Shown here one piece after another: positions 22,712 to 33,848 of a stretch of DNA of 64,000 nucleotides. The notes beneath the pieces are model-generated. The model was not told the origin of the DNA. It saw only the letters and a program-made list of their open reading frames with translations, and did no database searches. Origin of the DNA: Thelonectria olida (lineage: Eukaryota > Ascomycota > Sordariomycetes > Hypocreales > Nectriaceae); the NCBI GenBank assembly GCA_020736575.1, contig JAGPYM010000004.1, positions 1,736,001 to 1,800,000 on the forward strand, given 5' to 3'. The translations under genes were made by a program, and so were the position numbers. Positions within the stretch are counted from its first letter, which is position 1. Every line of letters begins with the position of its first letter.

Positions 22712-24157
22712 GAGGGAGGGAGAGTATTGGGATGTTGTGATGAAGTTGTGCGCGGGGTTGGATGCTTCAAGTAATATAAAGCTTGGCTTGCTCCACACTG
22801 ACGATTGATCTTGTTTTTGCGGACAAGACGGCCCAAATAAATACCTGCCTGGCCCAAAACCAGAGACAGCCCGAAAAGGAGAAGACGAATGACCTGAGGC
22901 TATCGAAAAGATGAACCGTTCCCAATCGCGGCGACGTTGCCGGCATGTGGTCGAGAATCAGGCCATGGCAATATCCAGAGCTTTGATGCCAAGCGAGGGC
23001 GTGCGTTAAAGGAGGCGAGGCGGACGAGGGTGAGGGAGTCAGAGAGTCGCAGCCCAACCAGCCTTGAATTTGCTTGCTTTTTTTGCTATGTGTCACTGTC
23101 TTGTGATGCTGTTTTTGGTGTTGTTGTCGTTGTCGTGATGTGATGCTCCAAGATCCCCAATTTTTTTTTAAATCTGAAATAAAGTCGCTGCGATCTTTGG
23201 GTCGGGTAGATGGGATGGAGCCCCAAATCTACGGAGCAGCTGCAAGGCAACTCAGAGTTGATACGGAGTAGATACGGAGCCCCATCATTCTTGTCATCGT
23301 CTATGTGCCAACACCCTGGTCTGGCACATATCCCCGTCTGGTTCATCGGCCGACGGCAGAGCCTCAGGGAACGAGCCCCCCCGAAGATACCGTGACAACA
23401 TGAGCCGAGCGATCCAGAATCGGCAGTTTTTTATCTCTTCGGTGAGGCCAAGGTCAACCTCGTCCGGGACAAACACCACCATGACCCGGTTGGCCAGTGT
23501 GCCCTCGTCTCACCGTGTTTGGTGACTCACGCTGGCTGTGCCGCGCGGCTGTGACAAGGACAATCAGTTGATCAAGGAGGGAGCCTCTTCAACTGGCAAC
23601 CGCTCAATAAAACATTTTCATGCGTGTGTTGTCTCCTCCAGATCTCGCCAACACACTCGTAGTCTTTGATAACACCATTCCTCCATCTTAATTTCTTAGC
23701 GAGCCCCGCCAAAGGAACTCCCTCCTATTCTCCCAAAATGACAATCTTCTGTCTCCTCCCTCATCCTCTGGGACCTGTTGGACACTGCTATAATTGGCTG
23801 AGGGGCACATGAGAACATGCCTACTGTTTTCTTCGCGCAATACGATAATTAATGATAGTATCAAACACTGCACTGGGTAAATAGTCACACAATGGCTGTC
23901 TCAATGGAAAGGCACAAATCTCTGCCAGAGAATCTTTGCTGGTAACCTACAGAAGGAGGGTCAGAGGTTCAAAGGAAAGCAAAAAAGGCCCATAGTTTGC
24001 TCGATTGACATCAAGGTTCAACGCCGTACATATGTCAACTATAAGTGTCCGTATTTTCTCTCCTTCAGTAAACAGAAAACCTCTCCCTTCTTTTCCCTCG
24101 ACACTGGAAAGCTTGCTTCTCTCCTAGACGAGTCTCTCCTACCACCGCTCACTCAAC
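22712..24157. other. Divergent intergenic region
   Basis: This holds the promoters of the minus-strand dehydrogenase and the plus-strand phosphoesterase. A TTTATATTA word near 22775 could be a TATA element for the dehydrogenase. Two copies of a TACGGAG motif lie near 23225-23280. No gene is supported; the open frames present are short and unbiased. Confidence 0.45.
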
Positions 24158-25126
24158 ATGGAGCCTCAGGCCAGTGTCAAGACGCGCTTCCTCATTCTTT
24201 CCGACACCCACGGAGAAGAATTCCCGCCCGATGTCCAGCCAAATTTCCCTGTTGACGTTGCCATACATTGCGGCGATCTTACCGAAGAGTCGAAGCTTGA
24301 TGAATTCAGAACATCTCTTCGGCTGCTCAAGGCCATACAAGCACCACTCAAGTTGGTCATTGCCGGCAACCATGATTTTACACTCGACACTCCAGCTTTC
24401 AAGAATGTAATTGATGGTGCTCCAACTGCCATCGAAGAGGATCTAGTGAGACGGAACTTTGGTAATTTTGGGGAAGCTCGTTCGCTATTGCAACAAGATC
24501 CAGATATCAAACTTTTAGATGAGGGCGTCCATCGCTTTGTCCTGACCAACGGTGCACTTTTGACGGTATATGCGAGTCCGTATACGCCGTCTAAGAGTAA
24601 CTGGGGGTTTCAATACCATCCAGACCAGGGCCACGATTGGAACATCCCAACGGTAGACCTAGTTATGACCCATGGGCCGCCAAGGGGCGTTTTAGATCGT
24701 ACAGATTCCAAAGAGCGAGCGGGATGCCCTCAGCTCTTTGGCGCCATCGCGCGAGCCAGGCCCCGTCTGCATTGCTTCGGCCACATTCATGAGGGCTGGG
24801 GCGCAAAGCTGGCAGCATGGCGCAGAGAAACATCTGAGATGCCAACACATTTTGCAGACATTGACAACGACAATTCCGTCCTCTTATCATCGTTGGCGAG
24901 CCTCAAAGCAGGCAAGTTCGATATACCTGAGACTCTGGAGGAGAAAAACATAAAGTTGAAGACTATGACCTCTCGGCGAGCATTTTTCACGAGCCACTGC
25001 GCCGGAGATGAGGTGCCTCTACGTGTGGGTGAGCAGACTTTGTTCATCAATGGTTCAATACAGGGCCCTGAAGCCGATTCCTTTCAGTTACCATGGGTGG
25101 TGGATATAGACCTAGCAAAGGCGTGA
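24158..25126 (+). CDS. Calcineurin-like metallophosphoesterase
   Basis: An intronless gene of 322 residues. All five metal-binding blocks of the calcineurin-like fold are present in order: LSDTHG (about residue 14), HCGDLTEE (about 44), AGNHDF (about 71), MTHGPP (about 169) and CFGHIHEGWG (about 207). The arrangement is that of the MPPED1/239FB-like family of predicted phosphodiesterases, common in filamentous fungi. The enzyme probably binds two metal ions and cleaves phosphoesters; the natural substrate is unknown. There is no signal peptide. The ATG sits close after a CT-rich leader. Confidence 0.9.
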   Translation: MEPQASVKTRFLILSDTHGEEFPPDVQPNFPVDVAIHCGDLTEESKLDEFRTSLRLLKAIQAPLKLVIAGNHDFTLDTPAFKNVIDGAPTAIEEDLVRRNFGNFGEARSLLQQDPDIKLLDEGVHRFVLTNGALLTVYASPYTPSKSNWGFQYHPDQGHDWNIPTVDLVMTHGPPRGVLDRTDSKERAGCPQLFGAIARARPRLHCFGHIHEGWGAKLAAWRRETSEMPTHFADIDNDNSVLLSSLASLKAGKFDIPETLEEKNIKLKTMTSRRAFFTSHCAGDEVPLRVGEQTLFINGSIQGPEADSFQLPWVVDIDLAKA

Positions 25127-25269
25127 CATGGGCCGGAGTAGACAGGAATGAAGATGTTGGGTACAGGGTTTATTCCATACAGATTTAATAATACCAAGTC
25201 AATATTAACCCAATTTTTCTGACGTGAATGGGTAGTCTGCATTCTTATCAATACCTACATTACATGTAC

Positions 25270-25890
25270 TCACTTCAACAAACAATGGCAAACTTCAGTA
25301 TTGTTGTTGCCAAGAATTGCGACAAGCACCAAGTAACCCACCTTCCCCAGGCATACCTCCACAGCTTTACTCAAATTGTCAAACTCAGCCTTGTTGAGGG
25401 CAGGAAACTGTTCTCCTCTCCCTGCAACCTCCGATAACAGCCATTTGAAATCCCATATATCGCCATCGCCCCCACGTTCAACCACCGTCACGGCCCTCAA
25501 CAGCAACAAATCCGACATGGACGCAACAGAACCTTCATGGAATGGCTCCGATACGTGGATCCGTTCGACAATTCCTTCTCCAAGTTCGATGAAATCGACC
25601 CGGATACGGAAACCTAACGAGGTGTCGAACGCGATCTTGCCGTCGGATTCGATGGAATGGTTGAAAGTGCCATCCTGAATTCCCTTCAGAACGTGAGGGA
25701 TCACATCTGAGGGCACTGCAATGTCCACATCCTCAGTCTTCTATGGAGAGGCGTGGACGATGCACGCAGCACCACCAACAAGTACCAGTTGGCGGCGGAG
25801 TTCAGGAGGGACCAGGCGGGTGGTTGCTCGGAAGCACTCAATGAGTCCTTCACGAAGTGGTGCAGGAATGGTGATATTGGGACGAGGCAT
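25270..25890 (-). pseudogene. Nucleotidyltransferase-fold protein with an in-frame TAG
   Basis: Reading from the ATG at 25890 gives MPRPNITIPAPLREGLIECF and then a typical Pol-beta-like nucleotidyltransferase core: a VLVGGAACIVHASP segment followed by KTEDVDIAVPSD, which matches the GG(A/S)...D-x-D active-site pattern. Between the two, a TAG stop at 25741-25743 interrupts the frame, where a residue such as Tyr would be expected. Sense coding resumes at once in the same frame and runs about 150 more codons to a stop at 25270-25272, with ordinary globular composition. The role of the fungal family is unknown; it resembles AbiEii- or aminoglycoside-adenylyltransferase-like domains. The TAG looks like a splice acceptor, but no upstream donor keeps the GG motif. 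The gene may be dead, truncated or miscalled at one base. Confidence 0.65.
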
Positions 25891-26502
25891 GTTTCGAAGG
25901 CGAGGTGCGAGGTGGCTTTGTGATCCGTTTCAAGAGCCAGCAACTCGTAGGTTTAGCATAAGTATATACAACAAGTTGTGAGACTCACAACAAGAACCGG
26001 GACAAAAACCCAAGAAAATCTGGCCGCGCAGGAGGTTCGGAGCAAATGGTTGCTTGATTGCTGCAATAAAAACATTGGATATTAGCTTTCTTCTCAAAAA
26101 CCAGGCTGAAAAGGAACGAAACTCACATGCGGAGCGAAAGGATGATCGATAGCTTGTTGTATCTAGGTCATAGTCAGTGCCGAAACTATCTTGTAGGCTC
26201 GCAAAAGGGGACCGTACGAAACAAAATCTGTAAAGAATGCGTTGAAAAGAGCTGAAGGAATTCTCAAATGTCTGTACCAATATACCAGCACCAAAATGTA
26301 CCTACCATGTGGTAGGGTGGCACCTCCTACATCTTGGCTGGTCGCTACGGCATTTCTCAGAAGCTACGAAGCCGTGCCTAAGGAAGGGAACATCATGACA
26401 GGTAAGAGAATAATCGTTCATGCATTCACCCTAGCCTAGTATGATCCGTGACCATACCTACATACTCAGCGAGCTGTCCGTCAAAACCACAACTCAACCC
26501 CC
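25891..26502 (-). other. Probable spliced leader region of the nucleotidyltransferase gene
   Basis: On the minus strand there is an intron-like unit from a GTGAGTTTCG donor near 26126 through GCTAATATC to a TTTATTGCAG acceptor near 26061. A second possible donor, GTGAGTCTCAC, lies near 25985. The pieces between them give no recognisable protein. They may be 5' exons of the gene starting at 25890, or part of a separate transcript. No gene is called. Confidence 0.35.
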
Positions 26503-27542
26503 TTATTCAGGTTCACTAATCGACGTAGAAAAGCTCACAGGCGTTCCCAACTCAACAGACCCATCACTCCCAAAGCTAATCTGCTGGATCATCGCATATC
26601 GACTATCATCACACGCCCCGGACGACGAAGACGTCGCATGGTACGCAATCCACGTCTCCTCGCCGCTCGGGCTCGTAAAAAACGAATTGTGTCCCGTGCC
26701 GTAGTTGCCGTTGGCGCTGCTCAGCAAGCACCCGTCGCTCTTTGTCCACGCGCTCGCGCTCGTCGGCGCCGTCGAGCCGTCCCACGTCAGCAGGCCGACG
26801 CAGTAGTTGGGGCTCCAGCAGTACGACGCCGAGTAGGCGATCATGGTCTTACCGTTGGCGTACAGCGCGGCCGGGCCCTCGTTGACGGGGTACTGGTACT
26901 TCTCCCACGTCCGCGTCGGCTGCGAGATTATGTGGATGTCGCCCGAGAGCGACACGTTGTCGTCGTTGAGCTTCTGCAGGCAGATGGACTGGTAGGTGAC
27001 GCCGTACATGCACGAGTACATGAGGTAGTTTCCGTATGCGCTGAAGCGGAGGACGGAGCCGTCAATAGCCCAGATGTCGGTGAGTTGACCGGCATAGGAA
27101 AAGTCGTCGTCCCAAGCACTTGCTCCTCCTGAGATATCGAGTCAGTAACAGTTGTAAGACTTTAATGGACGTAAAATATCTCACCCTTCAAGACGTGCAG
27201 TCTTTGGCCATCGAGGTCATCTCCGTTGCCGGCAGTAAAGTACACATACCAGGCACTGCCCATCCAGTGCATCTCGGGAGCCCAGACATTGCAGCAGCGG
27301 CTTGTTGTAGTAGACGAGTAAATGACCTTCTTCGTAGCCGTCTTGAGACCCGCAATGGTAGTCGACCGCGCAATCTCTACATCCGTCCAGGAAGTTGACA
27401 TGAGGTAGTAGTAGCCATCGCCCGACAAGACAACAAAGGGATCGCTGCCTCCTGGGTTTCGGATAGGGTTCGTGTAAGCCAGAGCCGAGCTAACGAGGCC
27501 GCAGAGCGAGACGAAGCCCGCGGCGATCTTGGAGAACTTCAT
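26503..27542 (-). CDS. Secreted glycoside hydrolase family 43 (arabinofuranosidase-like)
   Basis: Two exons, 27542-27185 and 27128-26503, encode 327 residues; the 56-nt intron starts GTGAGA and ends CTCAG. The ATG at 27542 was chosen because it starts a good signal peptide (MKFSKIAAGFVSLCGLVSSALA) that a farther upstream Met would spoil. The mature protein starts YTNPIRNPGGSDPFVV, where the Asp is the likely catalytic base of GH43. WAPEMHW, the GQLTDIWAIDGSVL segment (pKa-modulating Asp) and PVNEGPAALY (likely acid Glu) follow in the right order for a five-bladed propeller. The sequence resembles fungal alpha-N-arabinofuranosidase-type GH43 enzymes that trim arabinose side chains from plant cell-wall polymers. 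No carbohydrate-binding module is present. Exact linkage specificity is inferred. Confidence 0.9.
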
Positions 27543-27629
27543 ATTGGGAAAACGAGTTTCCCAAAACACCACCTGTTGCAAGGGCAATTGCGAATAACAC
27601 AGCAAGAGAGGTTTCGGAACTCGTCCATC

Positions 27630-27640
27630 TTTTATATCTC
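27630..27640 (-). promoter_or_regulatory. TATA-like element of the GH43 gene
   Basis: On the coding strand the sequence reads GAGATATAAAAGATGG about 90 nt upstream of the GH43 ATG. This is a good TATA box at a sensible distance and fits a strongly inducible secreted enzyme. It was called by sequence only. Confidence 0.55.
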
Positions 27641-28306
27641 GAATGATGATAAACTACCATCATATGTCTACCCATGTCTCTGCACTTCCCCAGATTTCCG
27701 TGTGTCTTCATTTGGACTGATGGCCCGGCACTGGATATATGCGCTGCCATGTCAGTGGTGGAACAACACAACCTCGTTCGGGGTGGGGCCGTGGACGGCA
27801 TCGAAGGCCGCGTTCGAATAGGGAAAGGCCTCGACAGCAAAGATGACTTGTGTAGGATTCTAGGGATATAGGCTTACGAGTCAACTTGCTGGATGAAGCG
27901 CACGAATCCCAAGGTGAGCGGTTATATGGGATCTCGTGGGGACGGCGCTGAGAGTGAGGCCATAGTCGAAGGATCCGACAGGAGATAATCGCATAGAGTT
28001 GAGGAGGGATCAACTCACCGAGCGTTCCGCATAGCTTTCGTTCGCTGATTTATGAAGCTCACTATCCACATGCCAATAGTATCATAGTCGGGCAACGTCA
28101 CCAGCATATGTCCAGAGGTTAGAAGTTGTTATTCGAGTTCCAGAACCCAAACGGACTTGTGATACAGAGGACTGTAGTCGAAACTCTTCTACAAGTCTCA
28201 TGATTGGGCACAAGCCTGCCTGGGAACGTCTGCGGTCAAGCGAAAACGCCTCGGGGCAAAAGGAACACAACAGGCAAAAAGATGAGGTTCTCTTGGAACC
28301 TCGCTT
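27641..28306. other. Spacer between GH43 and tRNA-Thr
   Basis: This is presumably the upstream control region of the GH43 gene. No coding frame or RNA structure is supported here. Confidence 0.45.
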
Positions 28307-28389
28307 TGCCCTGTACTGGAATCGAACCAGTGATCTTCTCATCGCACTGTTATTACTAGTGAGACGCTATACCACTTAGCCAACAGGGC
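28307..28389 (-). tRNA. tRNA-Thr (AGT) with an 11-nt intron
   Basis: The minus strand folds as a complete tRNA of 83 nt. The acceptor stem is GCCCTGT paired with ACAGGGC, with discriminator A. The D arm is GCTAAGTGGTATAGC. The anticodon stem is TCTCA paired with TGAGA, and its loop CTAGTAA gives anticodon AGT, which reads Thr ACU (and ACC after inosine modification). The T arm is ACTGG-TTCGATT-CCAGT. Between loop positions 37 and 38 lies an intron of about 11 nt (TAACAGTGCGA), the standard place for eukaryotic nuclear tRNA introns. No CCA is encoded, as expected. Confidence 0.93.
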
Positions 28390-28826
28390 TTGTTGTGTTG
28401 TTTGATGAAGGGAGGCGTTCAAAACGGAGCATATAAATTGGATGCTGCAGGAATCTGTCGATAGTCGGTACTCAAGTGGGGTTGGTGGGTTAGTTAGGCC
28501 CCGCCTGCCTTCACCGTTTTTTACTGCTGCCAACGCTGGTTCAGACTTCAGACTATCCATTTGAATGGCGAAAAAAGGGGCATGCCACATTCTAGTGTGA
28601 TGTGATAGACCGAGATATGGGAGGGTGCGGATCATCATCGTAGCCACTTATTACGGCCAGTTGTCTAAAGTTACATGGAACACCTAGTTTCCTTTGGTTG
28701 CTTGGTGAGGCCCTCTTGACCTTTCACCTGGTACATTGTTAGCACAGTTATCCACCGCTATGCTCCCCATTTCGCTCGCTTCTCATGTCGAAAATACCAA
28801 ACCTCGAACATTCTCAAAATTTCCCA
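28390..28826. other. Spacer between tRNA-Thr and CWC24
   Basis: This contains the 5' flank of the tRNA and the 3' region of the splicing-factor gene. Nothing else is supported. Confidence 0.45.
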
Positions 28827-29696
28827 TCAGGTATCTTCTGCTTCTGCGGCAGCAGCCTCTGCCTCCTTCTTGGCCACCCGCTCCCGTTTGCGCTCCAACA
28901 ACTTGTTTAGTTTCGCCGCCGAATTGAAAACACCATTTGTCCCAGCACTACAGGCCGCACATGTCGGATCTTTCCGGTACCGTTTCAGGGCACACGGCTC
29001 GCAAAAATAGTGTCCGCACCGCGTGATAATGGGTGCACGGTATGAGCCTTCGCATATGATGCAGGCAAACGGAATCTTCTCCAAGAACTCTTCGTCCTCC
29101 TCGTTGTCTTCGCCCTTCTTGTCGCGATTGGCGCTCGCGACCGTCGTGCCTTTGGGGTTCTTGCCGCCCTTGTTAATCTTTTCCCATTCGTGGTCGAGCT
29201 GCCAACCAGCTTGGAAATCCTCGCGGACGTGAGCGTAGATACAATTGTCGCCGTAACCGCAGAAACCAGTCTTCTTGTAGTCCTTGCATACGTCGGGCGC
29301 AAAGTCGGTGGCAATGGTCATGCGCACGTTTGCAGATGTCTTGGTAGGGCCAATCTTGGGCTTCTCGCCCTCGTGCCAGTCCACTCGTTTGGTAGCATCG
29401 TCTGATTTGGCCAATGTGGCTTTGCGATCAGCTTCGAAGGTGGTCGCGAAGATTTCGTTGGAGGACGTGTTGTTGGATGCGGATGTGGCTGTGACGGCTG
29501 CCGTCTTGTTTCTGCGCTTGGCCCGGTGCTGAACGCCATCGTCGTCGGAAGACGAATCACCAGAAGAGTCGTCGGTTGGCTTTGGCGATGCTGGCCTCTT
29601 CCTCATAATGCTTCCTTTTGGGCGTCCACCTCTTTTCTTGAATGCGACGACCGGGGGGGCCGCCACCTTGTCTGCTTCTGACGGCTCGGATGCCAT
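28827..29696 (-). CDS. CWC24: Pre-mRNA splicing factor Cwc24 (CCCH + RING)
   Basis: An intronless gene of 289 residues. The first ~120 residues are disordered and charged, with KKRGGRPKGS (AT-hook-like) and acidic Ser stretches. A CCCH zinc finger follows with spacing C-x8-C-x5-C-x3-H in CKDYKKTGFCGYGDNCIYAH. A C3HC4 RING (CIIC...CGHYFCEPC...CAAC) lies near residues 215-255. This order is diagnostic of Cwc24 (human RNF113A), which binds the 5' splice site region of the activated spliceosome before the first catalytic step. The Met at 29696 was chosen because the residues upstream of it are not conserved-looking. The tail is an Ala/Glu/Arg coiled segment. Confidence 0.93.
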   Translation of the reverse strand: MASEPSEADKVAAPPVVAFKKRGGRPKGSIMRKRPASPKPTDDSSGDSSSDDDGVQHRAKRRNKTAAVTATSASNNTSSNEIFATTFEADRKATLAKSDDATKRVDWHEGEKPKIGPTKTSANVRMTIATDFAPDVCKDYKKTGFCGYGDNCIYAHVREDFQAGWQLDHEWEKINKGGKNPKGTTVASANRDKKGEDNEEDEEFLEKIPFACIICEGSYRAPIITRCGHYFCEPCALKRYRKDPTCAACSAGTNGVFNSAAKLNKLLERKRERVAKKEAEAAAAEAEDT

Positions 29697-30331
29697 TGTG
29701 GTAACTCGAGGGCTTCTGTCGGCGCGTGCTGTGATAAACAACAGTAGTATGGGTGCGGTGATGAGAGTGTCGAAGAGTGGCAAGGTTGCAGGGGGAGAGT
29801 TCGATCTTTGGTGTGAGACTCGCAATAAATTGTTTGACGCGATGAGTTAACTAAACTTTGGGCCAGTATCGCGACGGATTTCATCACGGCTCCAGCAGGT
29901 TCCAGCTGCTGAGTCATTCACGCTTCCGACGGTGGCTACTTGGGCCTCAGGTATTTCACGGCGAAAATTGTGTGCAACGGTACCTCAGAAGAAGGTCACA
30001 TGTTAATGAGAGCTTTGTTGCAGTAAAGCTGAGAGAAAAGATGGAAGGATTTGCCCAATGGTGTTCAATATTGGAATAGAGGAAATTCGAAAAATCTCGA
30101 TTGAAATATTGACGGCATTTGTTGCGACAAGCCTTGTAGTCACTGCAAGCTTAGACACTTGCAAGCTTAGAGACACCTGCAACCCTAGTCCTGTCTACGA
30201 GGTTAGGAAAAGAACTTGTCTTTAAAAAGATGCTAGATCACTGTAATCGAATTGACTTCACGGGTAGCAGCTCATATCTGCCATCTTTACTTATCTCTTA
30301 TTCGTGTGGACCCTTCTCCGGACTGCCACCC
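29697..30331. other. Spacer upstream of CWC24
   Basis: This holds the promoter of CWC24 (minus) and the 3' region of the FMO gene. A short direct repeat of CTTGCAAGCTTAGA-like sequence occurs near 30145-30175. No gene is supported. Confidence 0.45.
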
Positions 30332-32651
30332 CTATCGTGTGTACGTCCCTCGAATAGTGTAATCCTTCTTGGGTCCCTTGACAGTATACTCAATCCCCCA
30401 CTCCTTCAGATTAACAGCCTGGAATCCAAAGTCGTACTTGACATCGTAGTAATCGTCAATACAGAGGTGTCCCGCCTTGGCAGCCCAGCCCTTGTCCGTA
30501 GCCTTTTCGGGCCCGGAGAACTCAATCTCGTGGAAGAGATAGTCTGCCCTTGCGAGGTCGTCGGGCTTCGCGAACCAGACGCTCAGTATGTCCTTGAGTT
30601 CGTCGTATCTCCATACATACCGACGGCTAGCTTTGAACCCGAAGCCCTGCTCCGTCTTAAACTCGCCCTCTTCGATGTAAAGGTATTCCATTCCCAGCTC
30701 GTCCTCGGATGAGTCTATGCTGGTGGGGTTTCCAGCGCATCTCAAGCCGTCGCTCGTCTTTTCTCGGAGGAGAAACTTGGCTGTTCCGCTAAAGTGCCCG
30801 CTGGGATGGGTGGGAAGCTTGCTTGTGAGGTCGCGCTCCAGGTTCCATGTGCCCAACAAACTGCGGAAAACAGCGCGGGCCACAAACTTGGGCGTCGTGA
30901 GGCCATCGGTTGTAAGTTTGTGCGTCTGCGCGAGGGACTTCTCTGCCTCTTTCTTTGATGCATCGTCATCGTTGACCGAGGTATACCTTGCCGGAGTCAG
31001 CATGTCAAGTGGTAGGTCGTTGTGCGGGAGCGCAGGCGTTGGGGGCGCCAGCGGTGCGTGAATGTCCATTGACAGAGCTTGTGCGAATTCATCCATCAAG
31101 TAGATGTAATCTCCCATGGGGAACTGCGACACACGCGGGTCATCACGCAAGTCAAGAGTTCGCTGTATCGACACGTCGTCCTTGAGCTTTGTCTGGAAAA
31201 TATCGGAAGAGCGAACCGACTTGGCACTCTCAGACCACAAAGCCGTCACAAATCTGGCCTGCATCTGCATGACTCCCCAGTATGGTGACCGATAGAAGCC
31301 CACGAATCCAAGGCTAGGGACTTCGGGGTGATGAGTTCCATGAAAGCCTAGTGCGACGGGCTGGTCAACATGCGTGGGAGAGTGATTAAGAGTCTTCAGA
31401 ACATCATCCGAGAGGAAGTTCAGACATGGCGAAGGGTCAAATCCGGTCGCAACAACTACCGCAGCAATATTATCAACCGTCGCACCGCCTGAGACGAACG
31501 CCGTAGATCCTTCAAGGCCCTCCACCTTGCCTTTCGACAGCTCGATTAGTCCGGACCGAACAAAGTCTGTGTACCATTCGCTGACGGCAAGATATGGCTG
31601 TTCGGTGTCATTGGAGTCGTCGACCTTGAGTAGAGGGGAGAATTCCGACTGGTCACTTCCGACAACGGCCTGGAAGATTCCATGCACAGCCTTGGCAGTT
31701 TCCTTGGTGACATGTCCTTGGGTGTTGGCCAGAGGCTTTGGACGGTTGTTGATGTTATATGACCCAAAGTCCAAGGGGAGAAAAGGGGCTGCGGCGTTTG
31801 CGGGCTGGGAACAAGTTAGTCGACATCGCGACAGAGAAGCTGCGTGAGCTTACCTTGGGGCTCGTGAACAGGGGGAAAACCCAGACCGGCCGTTGGATGA
31901 CATGATGGATGCGGTATTTGTCAATGTCTTTGATGTTTGAACCATTTGGTGAGTTCGCTTCCGAAGACAGATGTGCTCCAATGGTTCCAGCAATCTCAAC
32001 TCCAGACATTTGTCCGCCAACGACAAGAATCTTTCCTCCTCCTTGCTGGCCCTTGCCCAAGAGGCCTTCCAAATCTCGGTACTGGCTGCTGTGAATGACA
32101 GGAACCGAAAATTCTCCTGCAAGGCCCTCTGGAATAATGGGCTTGCCAAAGAAGCCGGAGGCAACCAGCAGGTAGTTGAAGTGTCGGGTGTCAGATCCAG
32201 CCGTAATACTCCACCCATCAGATGGATCCTTTAGCCTCTCGGCTCTCGTAACGCGCGTGCCAAGCTTGAGTTCGAAATCCTTATTCCCCGTCAAGAAGTG
32301 ACCCAAGTACTTCTCCAGATATTCGCCAATCATCCACGCCTGAGGGAGTTGGGGGGCCGTATCGTCCCATGCCAACTCGCTGAATTGCACCGTGTGTCTG
32401 CTCTGGTTGGCGAGCATGAGTGGATGGACTTGACGTTGGTTGTCCGACTTGGAGGTCGGCCATAGTCCACCAATAGCTTTTTGAGCATCAAAGACGCTCA
32501 CTTTGAACTCGCCTGGGGTTGCATTGTGAAGCAGCGTCTTGGCCGCGACCAGTCCGGAAGGGCCAGCGCCTTTGAAGGGATGTGAGCGGGGTTCTCATGT
32601 GTAGACGGTGCCTGGTGAGGTCCTACCAACAATGCAAACAGTCTTTGCCAT
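30332..32651 (-). CDS. Flavin-containing monooxygenase fused to a DUF6314 domain
   Basis: Three exons, 32651-32627, 32569-31854 and 31804-30332, encode 737 residues. The first coding exon is 25 nt and ends inside the FAD-binding motif; splicing (GTAGGA donor, AAAG acceptor) produces VCIVGAGPSGLVAAK. An FMO-like segment GKPIIPEGLAGEF...HSSQYRD, the NADPH-binding VVGGQMSGVEIAG and the late VVVATGFDPS motif are all present. These enzymes use NADPH and oxygen to oxygenate soft nucleophiles or act as Baeyer-Villiger-type oxidases. From about residue 575 a second domain starts (LLGTWNLERDLTS...HPSGHFSGTAKFLLRE). I recognise it as DUF6314, a small lipocalin-like beta domain often joined to fungal FMOs. 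The fusion suggests that the barrel binds a substrate or product, but the substrate is unknown. No biosynthetic cluster surrounds it. Confidence 0.88.
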
Positions 32652-33848
32652 GATTCTGATCCAATCCACGGACCTTCTAAGACTCATACACCGGAGGGGT
32701 TGGTGGGAAAAGAAGCCGGCTCGGAGGCTTCGTTCAATGCCGGATCGTTGAGACGATGTTGAGCGATTTGGCGGACCGTTGAAGTGAGCCGAGGAAGGAA
32801 AAAGCGCCACTCTTGTTTTGACTTGGACGAGAGGTCGATTACAAAGCCAATCTATTACCCTCTGTCGCCATACAGATATGAGGGTTTTGGGTATTAAGAG
32901 TCTAGAAATACCCGACTATTAAGTTGTAACTTCTATGGAGCGCCCCTTCAAGAGCAACAGAGGACCTTGAATTCCAGAAACGGTTTAGTGCATCTGACTC
33001 CGTGAATGCCGAGATCTGCAGCCCTCTCCGGATTACCTAAGCCATTATGAGAGACATGGTGTACTTAGACTTCTACTCAATGCATTGTTTAGTAAATAGT
33101 TGAATGGATGGATGAGTCCTCCAGTCTTTATAATATGAGGCCAAGAGTTATACCGGGGGCACATTGTGAATCTCGAGCCGTACATAAGTACGTGTTTTGA
33201 CACCCTTCAAACTACCCCTCCTCCATGAGCTCACTTGTCATTACCCCGCCAAACGCTGCTGATAAATCCAGATGTTCTTGTCACCGTCTTTCAATATGAG
33301 ACTGAGCTCCACGGTGCACTCATATTTCATAGGAGTGCTTCGAAGATAGTTTTAATCGTGCTGTACAAGCCATCAGTCTGATCTCATCCACTCGGTGCCC
33401 AGTACAGTACCTAGCAGTAGCTCTCCCCTCCCACTGACAGCTCACTCACCTCCACATCCACATCCGTACAATCACAGCACTCACTCACCTCATGCAGCCG
33501 AGTTGTCTCAAAGTTTTCTCTTGCACCATCCCATCCCTTCCTTGTCAATTTCTCCCGCCCAAACGTCTGCCCGAATAGAACCATGATACGTCATACGAGC
33601 CCCGCATTGTGGATGTCGTCATATCCATGTATCGATGTTTTGCTCCCTACAGAGTACGCCATATTCCGTGTCTCAATTACGTGAGCAACCCGACCACCTG
33701 CAACAACAAAACCATCGCCACTACTTCACCCACGCTCACCGAAAACTGGTTCAATCCAAAATCTCACCAGCTTCTCTTTGGCCCCCATTGTGACACACGC
33801 ACACACACACACACCTTGTAATACATCTTCCAAAACACTACAGTAATC
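32652..33848. other. Divergent promoter region
   Basis: The FMO (minus) and the NAD(P)-binding gene (plus) diverge from here. The right half is CA/CT-rich leader-like sequence, with a (CA)n tract at 33793-33814. No gene is supported. Confidence 0.45.
33793..33814. repeat. (CA)n microsatellite in a leader
   Basis: A short, nearly perfect CA run about 35 nt before the ATG at 33849, so it probably lies in the 5' UTR of that gene. Confidence 0.8.
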
